Assembly (NCBI RefSeq): GCF_022682305.1 | Contig: NZ_CP093528.1 | Coordinates: 881,501-945,500 of the forward strand | DNA: 64,000 nt | Direction of reading: 5' to 3' | Source: Shinella zoogloeoides | GTDB lineage: Bacteria > Pseudomonadota > Alphaproteobacteria > Rhizobiales > Rhizobiaceae | In this document: piece after piece, positions 17,991 through 26,428 of the stretch | Layout of the letters: each line of letters starts with the position of its first letter | How positions within the stretch are numbered: the first letter of the stretch is position 1 | Program-made: the position numbers and the translations under genes | The notes under the pieces: model-generated | Seen by the model: the letters and a program-made list of their open reading frames with translations, nothing else | Databases searched by the model: none | Told to the model about the DNA's origin: nothing

Positions 17991-19259
17991 ATCCCCGATG
18001 AGGCGGGGCTGAAACCGACACCTGCCGGACGGCTGATACCGCACTCACGGCAACAACTCCGCGGCTGGCATTTTACCCACCGCGACGCGCAGAAGCCGCC
18101 GCCGGGGGACTGGCGGGTCTGGCTGCTGATGGGCGGGCGCGGCTCGGGCAAGACGCGGGCGGGGGCGGAATGGGTGCATGCGATGGCGCTGGCGCGGCCG
18201 GAAAGCCGGATCGCGCTGGTGGCCGAAACGCTCGGCGATGCGCGTGAGGTGATGATCGACGGTGTTTCGGGCATCTGCCGCATCGCGGGGCGCTCGCGGC
18301 CGGAATTCGAGGCTTCGCGCCGCCGGCTTGTCTGGCCGAATGGGTCCATCGGGCAGATATTTTCTTCCGAGGATCCGGAAAGTTTGCGCGGGCCGCAGTT
18401 TCATTTCGGATGGTGCGATGAACTCGGCAAATGGAAACATGCGCAGGAGACCTGGGACATGCTGCAATTCGGCCTGCGGCTGGGCGACGATCCGCGCGTG
18501 CTGGTGACGACGACGCCGCGGCCGGTGCCGCTGCTGCGGGCGCTGGCCGGCGATCCGGCAACGGCGGTGCGGCGGATCGCGACCGCCGACAATGCGGAAA
18601 ACCTCTCGCCGGGGTTTCTGACGGCCATGGCCGACCGCTACGGCGGCACGCGGCTGGGGCGGCAGGAACTGGACGGGGAACTGATCGCCGACCGCGAGGA
18701 CGCGCTGTGGAACCGGGCGCGGCTGGAGGCTATCCGGCTGCGCCAGCCGGGGCCGCTGTCGCGCATCGTCGTGGCGGTCGATCCGCCGGCGACGGCCTCG
18801 GCGGCTTCGGTCTGCGGGATCGTCGTGGCGGGGCTGGATGGCGGTGGGCGGGCGGTGGTGCTGGCGGATTGTTCGGTGACGGGGGCCAGCCCGGCGGGCT
18901 GGGCGGGCGCCGTGGTGCGCGCCTTCCGGCGCTTCGATGCCGACCGGGTGGTGGCCGAGGTGAACCAGGGCGGCGACATGGTGACGGCGATGCTGAGAAG
19001 CGTCGACGCCAAGCTGCCGGTCTCGACGGTGCGGGCGACGCGCGGGAAATTTCTGCGCGCGGAGCCGGTGGCGGCGCTCTACGAGCAGGGGCGGGTCGTC
19101 CATGCCGGCGCCTTTGCCGAGCTGGAAGACCAGATGTGTGATTTCGGGCCGGACGGGCTTTCCTCCGGCCGCTCGCCGGACCGGCTCGACGCGCTGGTCT
19201 GGGCGCTGACGGCCCTGGTGATCGACCGGCAGGGCGAGCCTCGGGTGCGGGGGATTTGA
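17982..19259 (+). CDS. GTA terminase large subunit (TerL)
   Basis: A 425-residue DNA-packaging ATPase/nuclease. Residues 43-150 hold the ATPase: Walker A GGRGSGKT (about 51-58), then a Walker B with acidic pair FGWCDELGKW (about 145-146). The C-terminal RNase H-like nuclease includes IVVAVDPPAT and DRVVAEVNQGGDMV with its acidic residues, and SPDRLDALVWALT near the end. It fills GTA capsids headful by headful. The only ATG before Walker A that gives a normal length (17982) lies inside the repeat element; a longer GTG start at 17646 would translate the repeat. Confidence 0.88.
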   Translation: MRGIPDEAGLKPTPAGRLIPHSRQQLRGWHFTHRDAQKPPPGDWRVWLLMGGRGSGKTRAGAEWVHAMALARPESRIALVAETLGDAREVMIDGVSGICRIAGRSRPEFEASRRRLVWPNGSIGQIFSSEDPESLRGPQFHFGWCDELGKWKHAQETWDMLQFGLRLGDDPRVLVTTTPRPVPLLRALAGDPATAVRRIATADNAENLSPGFLTAMADRYGGTRLGRQELDGELIADREDALWNRARLEAIRLRQPGPLSRIVVAVDPPATASAASVCGIVVAGLDGGGRAVVLADCSVTGASPAGWAGAVVRAFRRFDADRVVAEVNQGGDMVTAMLRSVDAKLPVSTVRATRGKFLRAEPVAALYEQGRVVHAGAFAELEDQMCDFGPDGLSSGRSPDRLDALVWALTALVIDRQGEPRVRGI

Positions 19260-19261
19260 CG

Positions 19262-19873
19262 ATGGGGATCGACCGGAAGCGGTTTTTCGACGGCGTGCGT
19301 GGGACGCTCTATGGCGGGCGGCTGGGACGCGGGCAGGTTCGCGGCATGGCGGCGCTTCTCGACCGCTTCGAGCGAGGGCGGGAGACGGACGACCAGCGCT
19401 TCCTCGCCTATATGTTGGCGACGGCGCATCACGAGACGGGTGGGCGCATGCGGCCGGTGCGCGAAACTTTTGCCGCCTCGGATGCGGCGGCGATTGCGCG
19501 GTTGGACAAGGCTTTCGCGGAGGGGCGGCTGCCGCAGGTTTCCGCGCCCTACTGGCGGCGGGACGAGGACGGGCGGAGCTGGCTCGGGCGCGGGCTGGTG
19601 CAGATCACCCACAGGCGGAATTACGAGCGGCTTTCGGCGCTGACGGGCATCGACCTCGTCGAGAGGCCGGAGCGGGCGATGGACATGGCGGTGTCGGTGG
19701 AGATCCTCTTTGTCGGCATGCTGCAGGGCGCGTTTACGGGGCGGCGGCTGGCGGATCATTTTTCCGCCGGGCAGGCCGACTGGGTGGGCGCGCGGCGGAT
19801 CGTCAACGGGCTGGACCGGGCGGAGCGGATTGCCGGGTATGGGCGGGCATTTCTTGCGGCTTTGGGCGGGTAG
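19262..19873 (+). CDS. GH19-type endolysin/chitinase-like muramidase in the GTA cluster
   Basis: A 203-residue lytic enzyme. Features of phage GH19 endolysins are MLATAHHETGGRMRPV (catalytic Glu about residue 59), WLGRGLVQITHRRNY and DWVGARRIVNGLDRAERI. It would cut peptidoglycan glycan strands and release GTA particles. It starts three bases after the TerL stop. The canonical Rhodobacter GTA keeps its endolysin at another locus, so its presence here is notable. No signal peptide is seen, so export would need a holin. Confidence 0.82.
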   Translation: MGIDRKRFFDGVRGTLYGGRLGRGQVRGMAALLDRFERGRETDDQRFLAYMLATAHHETGGRMRPVRETFAASDAAAIARLDKAFAEGRLPQVSAPYWRRDEDGRSWLGRGLVQITHRRNYERLSALTGIDLVERPERAMDMAVSVEILFVGMLQGAFTGRRLADHFSAGQADWVGARRIVNGLDRAERIAGYGRAFLAALGG

Positions 19874-19876
19874 GCT

Positions 19877-20032
19877 GCCCCTCATCCGGCTGCCGCCACC
19901 TTCTCCCCGCAGGCGGAGAAGGGGATTGGCGCGTCCGCTCGCTTGGTAAGCAATGTCGATAGGGAGGAAAACGCTCCCACATGCCCCTTCGCCCCGCTTG
20001 CGGGGAGAAGGTGGCGGCAGCCGGATGAGGGG
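19877..20032. repeat. Paired palindromic element, copy 3 (endolysin-portal junction)
   Basis: Outer ends GCCCCTCATCC and GGATGAGGGG with two inverted hairpin modules; the left hairpin arm is shortened by a few bases. It fills nearly the whole gap before the portal gene. Confidence 0.85.
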
Positions 20033-20079
20033 TGATGCCTCCGCCGGCTTTTGTACTTTTCACAACGACCGAGGACATC

Positions 20080-21213
20080 ATGAAACTGCCATCCTTCCTC
20101 AGACGCCGCCAGGGGGCGGTGGAAACCAAGGCGTCGGGCTTTTTCGCGCTAACGGCGGAGGGCCGGGCGCATTGGTCGAGCCGGTCCTATGCCTCGCTGT
20201 CGTGCGAGGGATTCATGAAGAACCCGGTGGCGCACCGGGCGGTGCGTATGATCGCTGAGGCGGCGGCCTCGGTGCCGTGGCTGGCCTATGCCGGCGAGGT
20301 GGAGCGGCCGGAGGATGGCCTGCTCGCGCTGCTGGCGCGGCCGAATGGGCGCATGGCGGGGACGGATTTCTTCGAGACGCTGTATGGGCATCTCCTGCTG
20401 TCCGGCAATGCCTTCGTGGAAGGGGTGCGGGTGGGCGAGGAGCTGCGGGAATTGCATCTGCTGCGGCCCGACCGGATGCGCATCGTCGAGGGGCGGGACG
20501 GGTGGCCGGAGGCTTATGAGTATCGCGCCGGCAACCATGTGCGACGACATGCGGCGGGCGAGGGGCAGGCGATCCTGCATCTGCGGCTCTTCCATCCGCT
20601 CGACGACCAGCTCGGCTTCGCGCCGCTGGAGGCGGCGTCCGTGGCGCTCGACCTCTCCAATGCGGCGGCGGTGTGGAACAAGGCGCTGCTCGACAATTCG
20701 GCACGGCCTTCCGGCGCGCTCGTCTACCAGCCGAAGGAGGGGGGCAACCTTTCGCCCGACCAGTACGACCGGCTGAAGAGCGAGCTGGAGGAGGGCTATT
20801 CCGGCCCGGCGCGGGCCGGCCGGCCGATGCTGCTGGAAGGCGGGCTGGACTGGAAGGCGATGGGGCTTTCGCCGCGCGAGATGGATTTCGTGGAGGCGAG
20901 GAACGGGGCGGCGCGCGACATCGCGCTCGCCTTCGGCGTGCCGCCCATGCTGATCGGCATTCCGGGCGATGCGACCTATGCCAATTACCAGGAGGCGAAC
21001 CGGGCGTTCTGGCGGCTGACCGTGCTGCCGCTGGTCAGCCGCACGGCGGGGTCCTTCGCGGCTTGGTTTTCCGAGGAGGGCGAGGCGCTGCGGCTGGTGC
21101 CGGATCTGGACCAGGTGAACGGGCTTGTGGCGGAGAGGTCCGAGCTTTGGGCGCGGGTTGGGGCGGCGGGGTTTTTGACGGACGAGGAGAAGCGGCGGGC
21201 GGTGGGGTATTGA
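20080..21213 (+). CDS. GTA portal protein (HK97 type, gp3)
   Basis: A 377-residue portal subunit forming the dodecameric vertex ring for DNA entry and exit. Family features are MKNPVAHRAVRMIAEAAASV near residue 50, NGRMAGTDFFETLYGHLLLSGNAF, the central LLDNSARPSGAL, and the conserved DIALAFGVPPMLIGIPGDATY with NYQEANRAFW. GAGGA at 20071-20075 places the start at 20080 rather than at codons inside the repeat upstream. Length fits HK97-like GTA portals. Confidence 0.92.
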   Translation: MKLPSFLRRRQGAVETKASGFFALTAEGRAHWSSRSYASLSCEGFMKNPVAHRAVRMIAEAAASVPWLAYAGEVERPEDGLLALLARPNGRMAGTDFFETLYGHLLLSGNAFVEGVRVGEELRELHLLRPDRMRIVEGRDGWPEAYEYRAGNHVRRHAAGEGQAILHLRLFHPLDDQLGFAPLEAASVALDLSNAAAVWNKALLDNSARPSGALVYQPKEGGNLSPDQYDRLKSELEEGYSGPARAGRPMLLEGGLDWKAMGLSPREMDFVEARNGAARDIALAFGVPPMLIGIPGDATYANYQEANRAFWRLTVLPLVSRTAGSFAAWFSEEGEALRLVPDLDQVNGLVAERSELWARVGAAGFLTDEEKRRAVGY

Positions 21214-21630
21214 GAGGGAGCGGGTGTGGCTTCACCCCCTTCTGGCCTGCCGGCCATCTCCCCCACAAGGGGGAGATCGGCAAGAGGCACGAACCTAGCT
21301 CAAGCAGCGGCGTCGAAGAGGAAGTGAAACATCGCTCCATCCAATCTCCCCCCTTGTGGGGGAGATTCCCGGTAGGGCAGAGGGGGGTATTCCGGGCGCT
21401 ATGGCGTCGGATTTCCGTTGGGAAAACAGCGGCTTGGTCTGGAGAGGTGACTCTTCTTCCCGCATTCCGGATTCATCGCGTGAAGTGCTTGAATCGGCTT
21501 TCGAGCAAAACACAGCAAGGGATTCAAAAGATTCGAGGATTGCCGCCGCTGGCCCTGCGTGAGCCGGCGCGCATTCGGCCGCCTGCGGCCATTCCTTCTG
21601 AATTTCCATAATAATCTGAAAGGCTTAACA
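21214..21630. other. Portal to gp3.5 gap
   Basis: A 417-base gap. The first part is filled by a second-type palindromic element. The rest (21388-21630) has lower GC and no supported gene; it probably contains leader sequence for the small membrane protein gene. Confidence 0.55.
21233..21387. repeat. Paired palindromic element of a second sequence type
   Basis: Two inverted modules built on a different core: a perfect 9-base stem with loop ACAA at 21256-21277 and a matching stem at 21343-21367. Outer ends are ACCCCCTTCTGG-like and AGAGGGGG-like. The layout matches the other elements but the core sequence (ATCTCCCCC) differs. Confidence 0.8.
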
Positions 21631-21939
21631 ATGGCTGACTTCGGAAACGACGGTGGGCTTTGGACGGCCCGGTTCATCGGTGCGTCCGCGGGCGCGGCCG
21701 TTTCGCTCATCTATCTCCTGCCGAAAAGCCGCCGGGAGGCGGGATGCCGGTTTCTGACCGGGCTTGCCTGCGGCCTCGTCTTCGGCGGGCCGGCGGGGTT
21801 CTGGATCGCGGCGCGGCTCGGCATCGCGGGCTATCTCGGCCCCTCGGAACTGCTGCTGACCGGCTCGGCGGCGGCAAGCCTTTCGGCCTGGTGGGGACTG
21901 GGCGTGCTGGCGCGGGTGGCGGAGCGGATGAGGCAGTAG
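21631..21939 (+). CDS. Small GTA-linked membrane protein (gp3.5 position, DUF6107-like)
   Basis: A 102-residue protein with about three hydrophobic segments (roughly 10-32, 43-62, 72-95). It lies between portal and protease, where GTAs carry a small gene often called gp3.5, and resembles DUF6107 proteins of rhizobia. Role unknown; it might help membrane docking of the head or lysis, but no evidence decides. The stop lies at the edge of an inverted repeat. Confidence 0.65.
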   Translation: MADFGNDGGLWTARFIGASAGAAVSLIYLLPKSRREAGCRFLTGLACGLVFGGPAGFWIAARLGIAGYLGPSELLLTGSAAASLSAWWGLGVLARVAERMRQ

Positions 21940-22014
21940 GCGATAGCCAATAGCCAATAGGCAGTAGGGATTGAGGGAGCGCCGTTCCCTATTGGCTACT
22001 GCCTATTGCCTACC
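21931..22014. repeat. Degenerate inverted repeat between gp3.5 and protease genes
   Basis: The left arm (about 21936-21970) and right arm (about 21985-22014) are built from short CAATAG and GCAGTAG units and are largely reverse complements. The repeat covers the gp3.5 stop codon and may act as a transcript-stabilising hairpin. Confidence 0.6.
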
Positions 22015-22039
22015 CCCTAATTCCTGATCGGAGAGAGCA

Positions 22040-22597
22040 ATGACAACCGACGACCTGCCGGTCTGGCGGACGAAGAAATATGCCGATCTGACGCTTGCGG
22101 GCGTTTCCGGCGACGGGTTGTTTTCCGGCTATGCGAGCCTCTTCGGCGAGGTGGACCTGAGCAAGGACGCCATTGCGCCGGGGGCCTTCGGGCCGTCGCT
22201 GCAAAAGCGCGGCGCGGCCGGTGTGCGGATGCTTTTCCAGCACGATCCGGCCCAGCCGATCGGCCGCTGGCGCACCATCCGCGAGGACGAGCGGGGGCTT
22301 TATGTCGAGGGCGTGCTGTCGCCGGGCGTCGCCCGGGCGCGGGAGGTGCTGCAGCTGATGAAATCGGGGGCGCTCGACGGGCTCTCCATCGGCTTCCAGA
22401 CGGTGCGCTCGAAGACCGACCGGGCGAGCGGCGTGCGCCGCATCCTGGAGGCGGACCTTTGGGAAATCTCGATCGTCACCTTCCCCATGCTGCCCTCGGC
22501 GCGGGTGTCGAACGTGAAGAATGCGCGGTGGTTCCGCGACCGGGAAACGGAACTCGTGCGCAGCATGCGCCGGGCGGCCCGGATGATGAAACGCTAA
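22040..22597 (+). CDS. GTA prohead protease (HK97 family, gp4)
   Basis: A 185-residue serine protease that trims the capsid protein during maturation. The catalytic His is in MLFQHDPAQPIGRW (His about 76) and the nucleophile Ser in ALDGLSIGFQT (about 117), followed by the typical LWEISIVTFPMLPSARV strand. GGAGAG lies 12 bases before the start. Confidence 0.92.
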   Translation: MTTDDLPVWRTKKYADLTLAGVSGDGLFSGYASLFGEVDLSKDAIAPGAFGPSLQKRGAAGVRMLFQHDPAQPIGRWRTIREDERGLYVEGVLSPGVARAREVLQLMKSGALDGLSIGFQTVRSKTDRASGVRRILEADLWEISIVTFPMLPSARVSNVKNARWFRDRETELVRSMRRAARMMKR

Positions 22598-22610
22598 CAG
22601 GAGACCAGGC

Positions 22611-23861
22611 ATGACGGAGACGATGAAGACCGCGCCGGAGATCAAGGCCGTGCCGGAAACGATGGCCGCCGCCTTCGACGACTTCATGGAGGCCTTCGAG
22701 GCCTTCAAGGAGACGAACGACCGCCGGCTCGGCGAGATCGAGCAGAAACTCACCGCAGACGTGGTGACGCGCGACAAGGTGGACCGCATCAACCGCGCTA
22801 TGGACGAGCACAAGCGCGTGCTCGACGGGCTGGCGCTGAAGAAGGCCCGCCCGGCGCTCGGCGGGGCGGGCGAGGGATCGCCCGAGGCGGCCGAGCACAA
22901 GGCGGCCTTCTCCGCCTATATGCGCCGGGGCGACGAGAGCGCGCTGCGTGCGCTGGAGGGCAAGGCCATGTCGGTCGGCTCGGCGGCGGACGGAGGCTAT
23001 CTGGTGCCGCCGGAGACCGATACGGAGATCGGCCGCCGGCTTTCCGCCGCTTCGCCCATCCGGGCGCTGGCGACGGTGCGGCAGGTTTCCGGCGCGGTGC
23101 TGAAAAAGCCCTTCGCGACCTCCGGCATGGCCTGCGGCTGGGTGGCGGAGACGGCGGCGCGGCCGCAGACCAATGCTGCGCAGCTTGCCGAACTGTCCTT
23201 CCCGACCATGGAGCTTTACGCCATGCCGGCGGCGACGGCGGCGCTGCTCGACGATGCGGCGGTGGACGTGGAAAGCTGGATCGCCTCGGAGGTGGATATC
23301 GTCTTCGGCGAGCAGGAGGGCACGGCCTTCGTCTCCGGCGACGGCGTCAACAAGCCGAAGGGTTTCCTCAGCTATACCAATGTGGCCGATAGCGGCTGGA
23401 GCTGGGGCAATATCGGCTACATCGCTACGGGTACGGCCGGAGCCTTCAAGGCGAGCGGGCCGTCCGACACGCTGATCGATACGGTCTATGCGCTGAAGGC
23501 GGGGCACAGGCAGAATGCCAGCTTCGTGATGAACCGCAAGACGCAAGCGGCGATCCGCAAGTTCAAGGACGCCGACGGCAACTACCTCTGGCGCCCGCCG
23601 GCAACGCCCGGCCAGCCGGCCTCGCTGATGGGCTTTGCCATCGCGGAGGCGGAGGACATGCCTGACGTGGCGGCGGACAGTTTCTCCATCGCCTTCGGCG
23701 ATTTCCGCGCGGGCTATCTCGTCGTCGACCGTACGGGCGTGCGCGTGCTGCGCGATCCCTATTCGGCCAAGCCCTATGTGCTGTTCTACACGACCAAGCG
23801 CGTCGGCGGCGGGGTGCAGAATTTCGAGGCGATCAAGCTGGTGAAGTTCGCGGCGAGCTGA
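22611..23861 (+). CDS. GTA major capsid protein (HK97 fold, gp5)
   Basis: A 416-residue capsid subunit. The N-terminal ~100 residues are charged and helical (scaffold-like delta domain, FDDFMEAFEAFKETNDRR) and are probably removed by the gp4 protease. The HK97 core begins near VGSAADGGYLVPPETDTEI, with AFVSGDGVNKPKGFL and FGDFRAGYLVVDRTGVRVL further on. AGGAGA just upstream sets the start. It is expected to be the most abundant GTA protein. Confidence 0.94.
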   Translation: MTETMKTAPEIKAVPETMAAAFDDFMEAFEAFKETNDRRLGEIEQKLTADVVTRDKVDRINRAMDEHKRVLDGLALKKARPALGGAGEGSPEAAEHKAAFSAYMRRGDESALRALEGKAMSVGSAADGGYLVPPETDTEIGRRLSAASPIRALATVRQVSGAVLKKPFATSGMACGWVAETAARPQTNAAQLAELSFPTMELYAMPAATAALLDDAAVDVESWIASEVDIVFGEQEGTAFVSGDGVNKPKGFLSYTNVADSGWSWGNIGYIATGTAGAFKASGPSDTLIDTVYALKAGHRQNASFVMNRKTQAAIRKFKDADGNYLWRPPATPGQPASLMGFAIAEAEDMPDVAADSFSIAFGDFRAGYLVVDRTGVRVLRDPYSAKPYVLFYTTKRVGGGVQNFEAIKLVKFAAS

Positions 23862-23884
23862 GCCGCGGTCCTCAACGTTTCCGC

Positions 23885-24003
23885 TCCCTCTCCCCGCTTG
23901 CGGGGAGAAGGCTGGGGTGAGGGGCGGCCCGGCATCGGGGCCTTGCCTGTGGTTGCCTCTCATCCGCCTGCCGGCACCTTCTCCCCGCAAGCGGGGCGAA
24001 GGG
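23885..24003. repeat. Paired palindromic element, copy 4 (capsid-connector junction)
   Basis: Two hairpin modules with CTCCCCGC/GCGGGGAG stems at about 23889-23908 and 23977-24002. Here the left module carries the TT-loop orientation and the right the AA-loop orientation, the opposite order to the other copies. Confidence 0.8.
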
Positions 24004-24127
24004 AGCGTGGAGTGGCGGTTTCCTTTCACAATTTCTCCTACCCCGGCGGGCGTTCCCTGCTGCCGGGGTCGCGGGCGCGGTTTTCCTCCCGGCCGCGCCC
24101 GCACTCCCTCCATCAGACAGGATTGTC

Positions 24128-24697
24128 ATGACGATTGCCGAACTCACGCCGCCGGCCGTGGAGCCGGTCACGCTTGCCGAGGTGAAGGCGCATCTGCGCC
24201 TCGATACAAACGATGAGGACACGCTGCTGGCCTCGCTCGTCCGCACGGCGCGCGGTTATCTGGAGGCCGAGACGGGGCTTTGCCTGATCGTGCGGTCGCT
24301 GCGGCTCTATCTGGACGACTGGCCGGAAGGCAAGATGATTCAGATTGCCAGGGGGCCGGTGCAAACCGTTGAGGCGATTACGGTTTACGATGAACTTGGC
24401 GCGCCGGTCGCGGTCGATGCGGCGGGCTATGTGCTTGACGGCGCGGCGCGGCCGGCGCGGCTGATCCTGCCGGCGCAGCCGGAAACGGCACGGGCCTTGA
24501 ACGGCATCGAGATCGATTTCTCCGCCGGCTTCGGCGAGAGTGGCGCGGATGTGCCGGACACGCTGAAACGGGCGCTGCTGCTGCATGTGGCGGCGATGTA
24601 CGAGCTGCGCGGCGTGCTCTCCCTTGAGGACCAGCCGGGGGCGGTGCCGCAGGGCTATGACCGGCTGGTCGCGCCTTATCGGCTGCGGAGGCTGTGA
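24128..24697 (+). CDS. GTA head-tail connector (gp6)
   Basis: A 189-residue protein of the phage gp6-like head-tail connector group. The N-terminal VEPVTLAEVKAHLRLDTNDEDTL plus LASLVRTARGYLEAETG is the usual connector signature, and the C-terminal helix KRALLLHVAAMYELRG is typical. It forms the first ring below the portal. Its stop overlaps the next start by one base. Confidence 0.88.
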   Translation: MTIAELTPPAVEPVTLAEVKAHLRLDTNDEDTLLASLVRTARGYLEAETGLCLIVRSLRLYLDDWPEGKMIQIARGPVQTVEAITVYDELGAPVAVDAAGYVLDGAARPARLILPAQPETARALNGIEIDFSAGFGESGADVPDTLKRALLLHVAAMYELRGVLSLEDQPGAVPQGYDRLVAPYRLRRL

Positions 24698-25029
24698 TGG
24701 GCAGCGCGCTTGAACCCGGGATGTTGAACGCCCGGCTCGTGCTGGAGCGGCCGGAGGAGACGCCGGACGGGCAGGGTGGGGCGGCGGTGAGCTTCATCGC
24801 GATGGCCTCGCTCTGGGCGCATATCGAGCCGGTCGCCGCGAAGGCCGACGAGGCGGCGGGGACGCTGCGGGTGGCGGTGACGCACCGTATCCGGCTGCGC
24901 TGGCGGGGCGATCTTGCCGGCGGCATGCGGCTGCACAAGGGCGAGCGGCTTTTTGAGATACGCGCCTTTTGCGACCCGGACGAGACGCGGCGCTATCTCA
25001 TCTGCGATTGTGAGGAGATCAAGCCATGA
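24697..25029 (+). CDS. GTA head closure/stopper protein (gp7)
   Basis: A 110-residue beta-rich head-tail adaptor. Features are RLVLERPEETPDGQGG, SLWAHIEPVAAKADEAAG and VTHRIRLRWRGDLAGGMR, which fit phage stopper proteins of the SPP1 gp16 type. It overlaps gp6 by one base and gp8 by four. Confidence 0.87.
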   Translation: MGSALEPGMLNARLVLERPEETPDGQGGAAVSFIAMASLWAHIEPVAAKADEAAGTLRVAVTHRIRLRWRGDLAGGMRLHKGERLFEIRAFCDPDETRRYLICDCEEIKP

Positions 25030-25433
25030 GCGCGGCATCCGCCTTGCAGAAGGCCATCTTCGCCCGGCTTTCGGGCGATGTTGCGCTGACGGCGCTTGTT
25101 GGGGCCGAGGGGATCGCTGATCGCCGGCTGGCGGCTCCGGCTTCGCCCCTTGTGGTGATCGCCGGCATCGACAGCACGGACCACTCCACCGCCACGGAGG
25201 CGGGGGAGGAGCATGCGGTGGTGCTGGAGGCCTGGTCCGGGGCGGCGGGGCATCGGGAGGCGCAGGGGATCGCCGCGGCGGTGCGCGCGGCGCTGCACGA
25301 TGCGGCGCTGGCGCTCGATGGCCATCATCTCGTCCTGCTGCTGCATCGCGAGACGCGGCTGAAGCGGGACGGGGCGTCGAAATTCCATCGGGCGGAGATG
25401 CGGTTCCGGGCGGTGACGGAGCCGGACGGCTGA
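25026..25433 (+). CDS. GTA tail terminator (DUF3168, gp8)
   Basis: A 135-residue DUF3168 protein: N-terminal ALQKAIFARLSGDVALTALVG, central LVVIAGIDSTDHSTATE, and a C-terminal strand RAEMRFRAVTEPDG. Such proteins cap the tail tube at the head-proximal end. It starts within the gp7 stop region (ATGA overlap). Confidence 0.9.
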   Translation: MSAASALQKAIFARLSGDVALTALVGAEGIADRRLAAPASPLVVIAGIDSTDHSTATEAGEEHAVVLEAWSGAAGHREAQGIAAAVRAALHDAALALDGHHLVLLLHRETRLKRDGASKFHRAEMRFRAVTEPDG

Positions 25434-25461
25434 TTTCCATTTTTTCGGAAAGGATATTGCC

Positions 25462-25869
25462 ATGGTGGCACAGAAGGGGCGGGACCTGCTGCTCAAGATC
25501 GACAATGGAGCGGGTTTTGCGACGGTCGCGGGGCTGCGCTCGAAGCGGCTTTCGTTCAATGCGGCGCTCGTCGACGTGACGGACGCGGAATCGGTGGGGC
25601 GCTGGCGCGAGCTGCTCGGCGGGGCGGGTGTGCAGCGGGCGGCGCTTTCGGGCAGCGGGATCTTCAAGGACCAGGCCTCCGATGCGCTGGTGCGCTCGCT
25701 GTTCTTCGCCGGGACGATCGCCGCCTGGCAGATCGTCGTTCCGGATTTCGGGACGGTTGCGGGGGCGTTTCAGATCGCCGCGCTCGAATATTCCGGCGCG
25801 CATGACGGCGAGGTGCTGTTCGAGATCGGGCTGGAATCGGCCGGGCCGCTGACCTTCGTGGTGCTGTGA
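25462..25869 (+). CDS. GTA major tail protein (TP901-1 family, gp9)
   Basis: A 135-residue tail-tube subunit: KGRDLLLKIDNGAGFATVAGLR at the start (conserved tube strands), DVTDAESVGRWRELLGGAGV in the centre and FEIGLESAGPLTF at the end. Its stop shares one base with the gp10 start. Confidence 0.92.
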   Translation: MVAQKGRDLLLKIDNGAGFATVAGLRSKRLSFNAALVDVTDAESVGRWRELLGGAGVQRAALSGSGIFKDQASDALVRSLFFAGTIAAWQIVVPDFGTVAGAFQIAALEYSGAHDGEVLFEIGLESAGPLTFVVL

Positions 25870-26225
25870 TGGGCGCGCGGGCGAACAGGCATCGCGGCGA
25901 GATCGAGGCGCTTTTCGACGGCGAGCGGCGGGTGCTGTGCCTGACGCTCGGGGCGCTGGCGGAGCTGGAGACGGCTTTTGCCGTCGATAGCCTGACGGGG
26001 CTGGCGGAGCGGTTTTCGAGCGGGCGGCTTAAGGCGGACGATCTCATCCGCATCATCGGCGCCGGGCTGCGCGGCGGCGGCAATCTCCTCAGCGACGAGG
26101 ACGTGGCTGGCATGGCGGTGGCGGACGGGCTGGCGGGCTTTGCCCGCATCGCGGCCGAGCTGCTACAGGCGACCTTCGGGGCGGGGGCGGATACGCAAAA
26201 CCCTCTGCCGCCGCATCCGGCCTGA
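25869..26225 (+). CDS. GTA tail assembly chaperone 1 (gp10)
   Basis: A 118-residue protein with the gene transfer agent gp10 signature: RHRGEIEALFDGERRVLCLTL-type start, LGALAELETAF, and ADDLIRIIGAGLRGGG. It probably guides tape measure folding with the next gene product. It overlaps both neighbours at stop codons. A run AAAACCC at 26197-26203 lies shortly before its stop. Confidence 0.85.
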   Translation: MGARANRHRGEIEALFDGERRVLCLTLGALAELETAFAVDSLTGLAERFSSGRLKADDLIRIIGAGLRGGGNLLSDEDVAGMAVADGLAGFARIAAELLQATFGAGADTQNPLPPHPA

Positions 26226-26425
26226 ACGGCGAGCGGCCCGCCTTTCCCTGGGAGGCGGCGCTTCATGCCGGGCTTTGCCGGATGCGGCTTTCCGCAAGAG
26301 ATTTCTGGGCGATGACGCCGCGCGAACTCGGTTTCGCGCTCGGCCTGCTGCGGCCTTCGCCGGCCGCGCCGGGGCGGGCGGCGCTGGCGATGTTGATGCA
26401 GGTTTTTCCCGATCGGATGGAGTGA
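26222..26425 (+). CDS. GTA tail assembly chaperone 2 (gp10.1, DUF2376-like); start unresolved
   Basis: The frame encodes FPWEAALHAGLCRMRLSARD then FWAMTPREL, the full signature of the second GTA tail chaperone, about 67 residues. No ATG, GTG or TTG precedes the conserved FPW segment in this frame. The coordinates use a CTG at 26222 that overlaps the gp10 stop as CTGA, mimicking the ATGA overlaps elsewhere in the cluster. The alternative is a -1 frameshift from gp10, as in lambda G/GT. An internal ATG at 26282 would lose a third of the domain. Confidence 0.7.
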   Translation: MNGERPAFPWEAALHAGLCRMRLSARDFWAMTPRELGFALGLLRPSPAAPGRAALAMLMQVFPDRME

Positions 26426-26428
26426 CGA

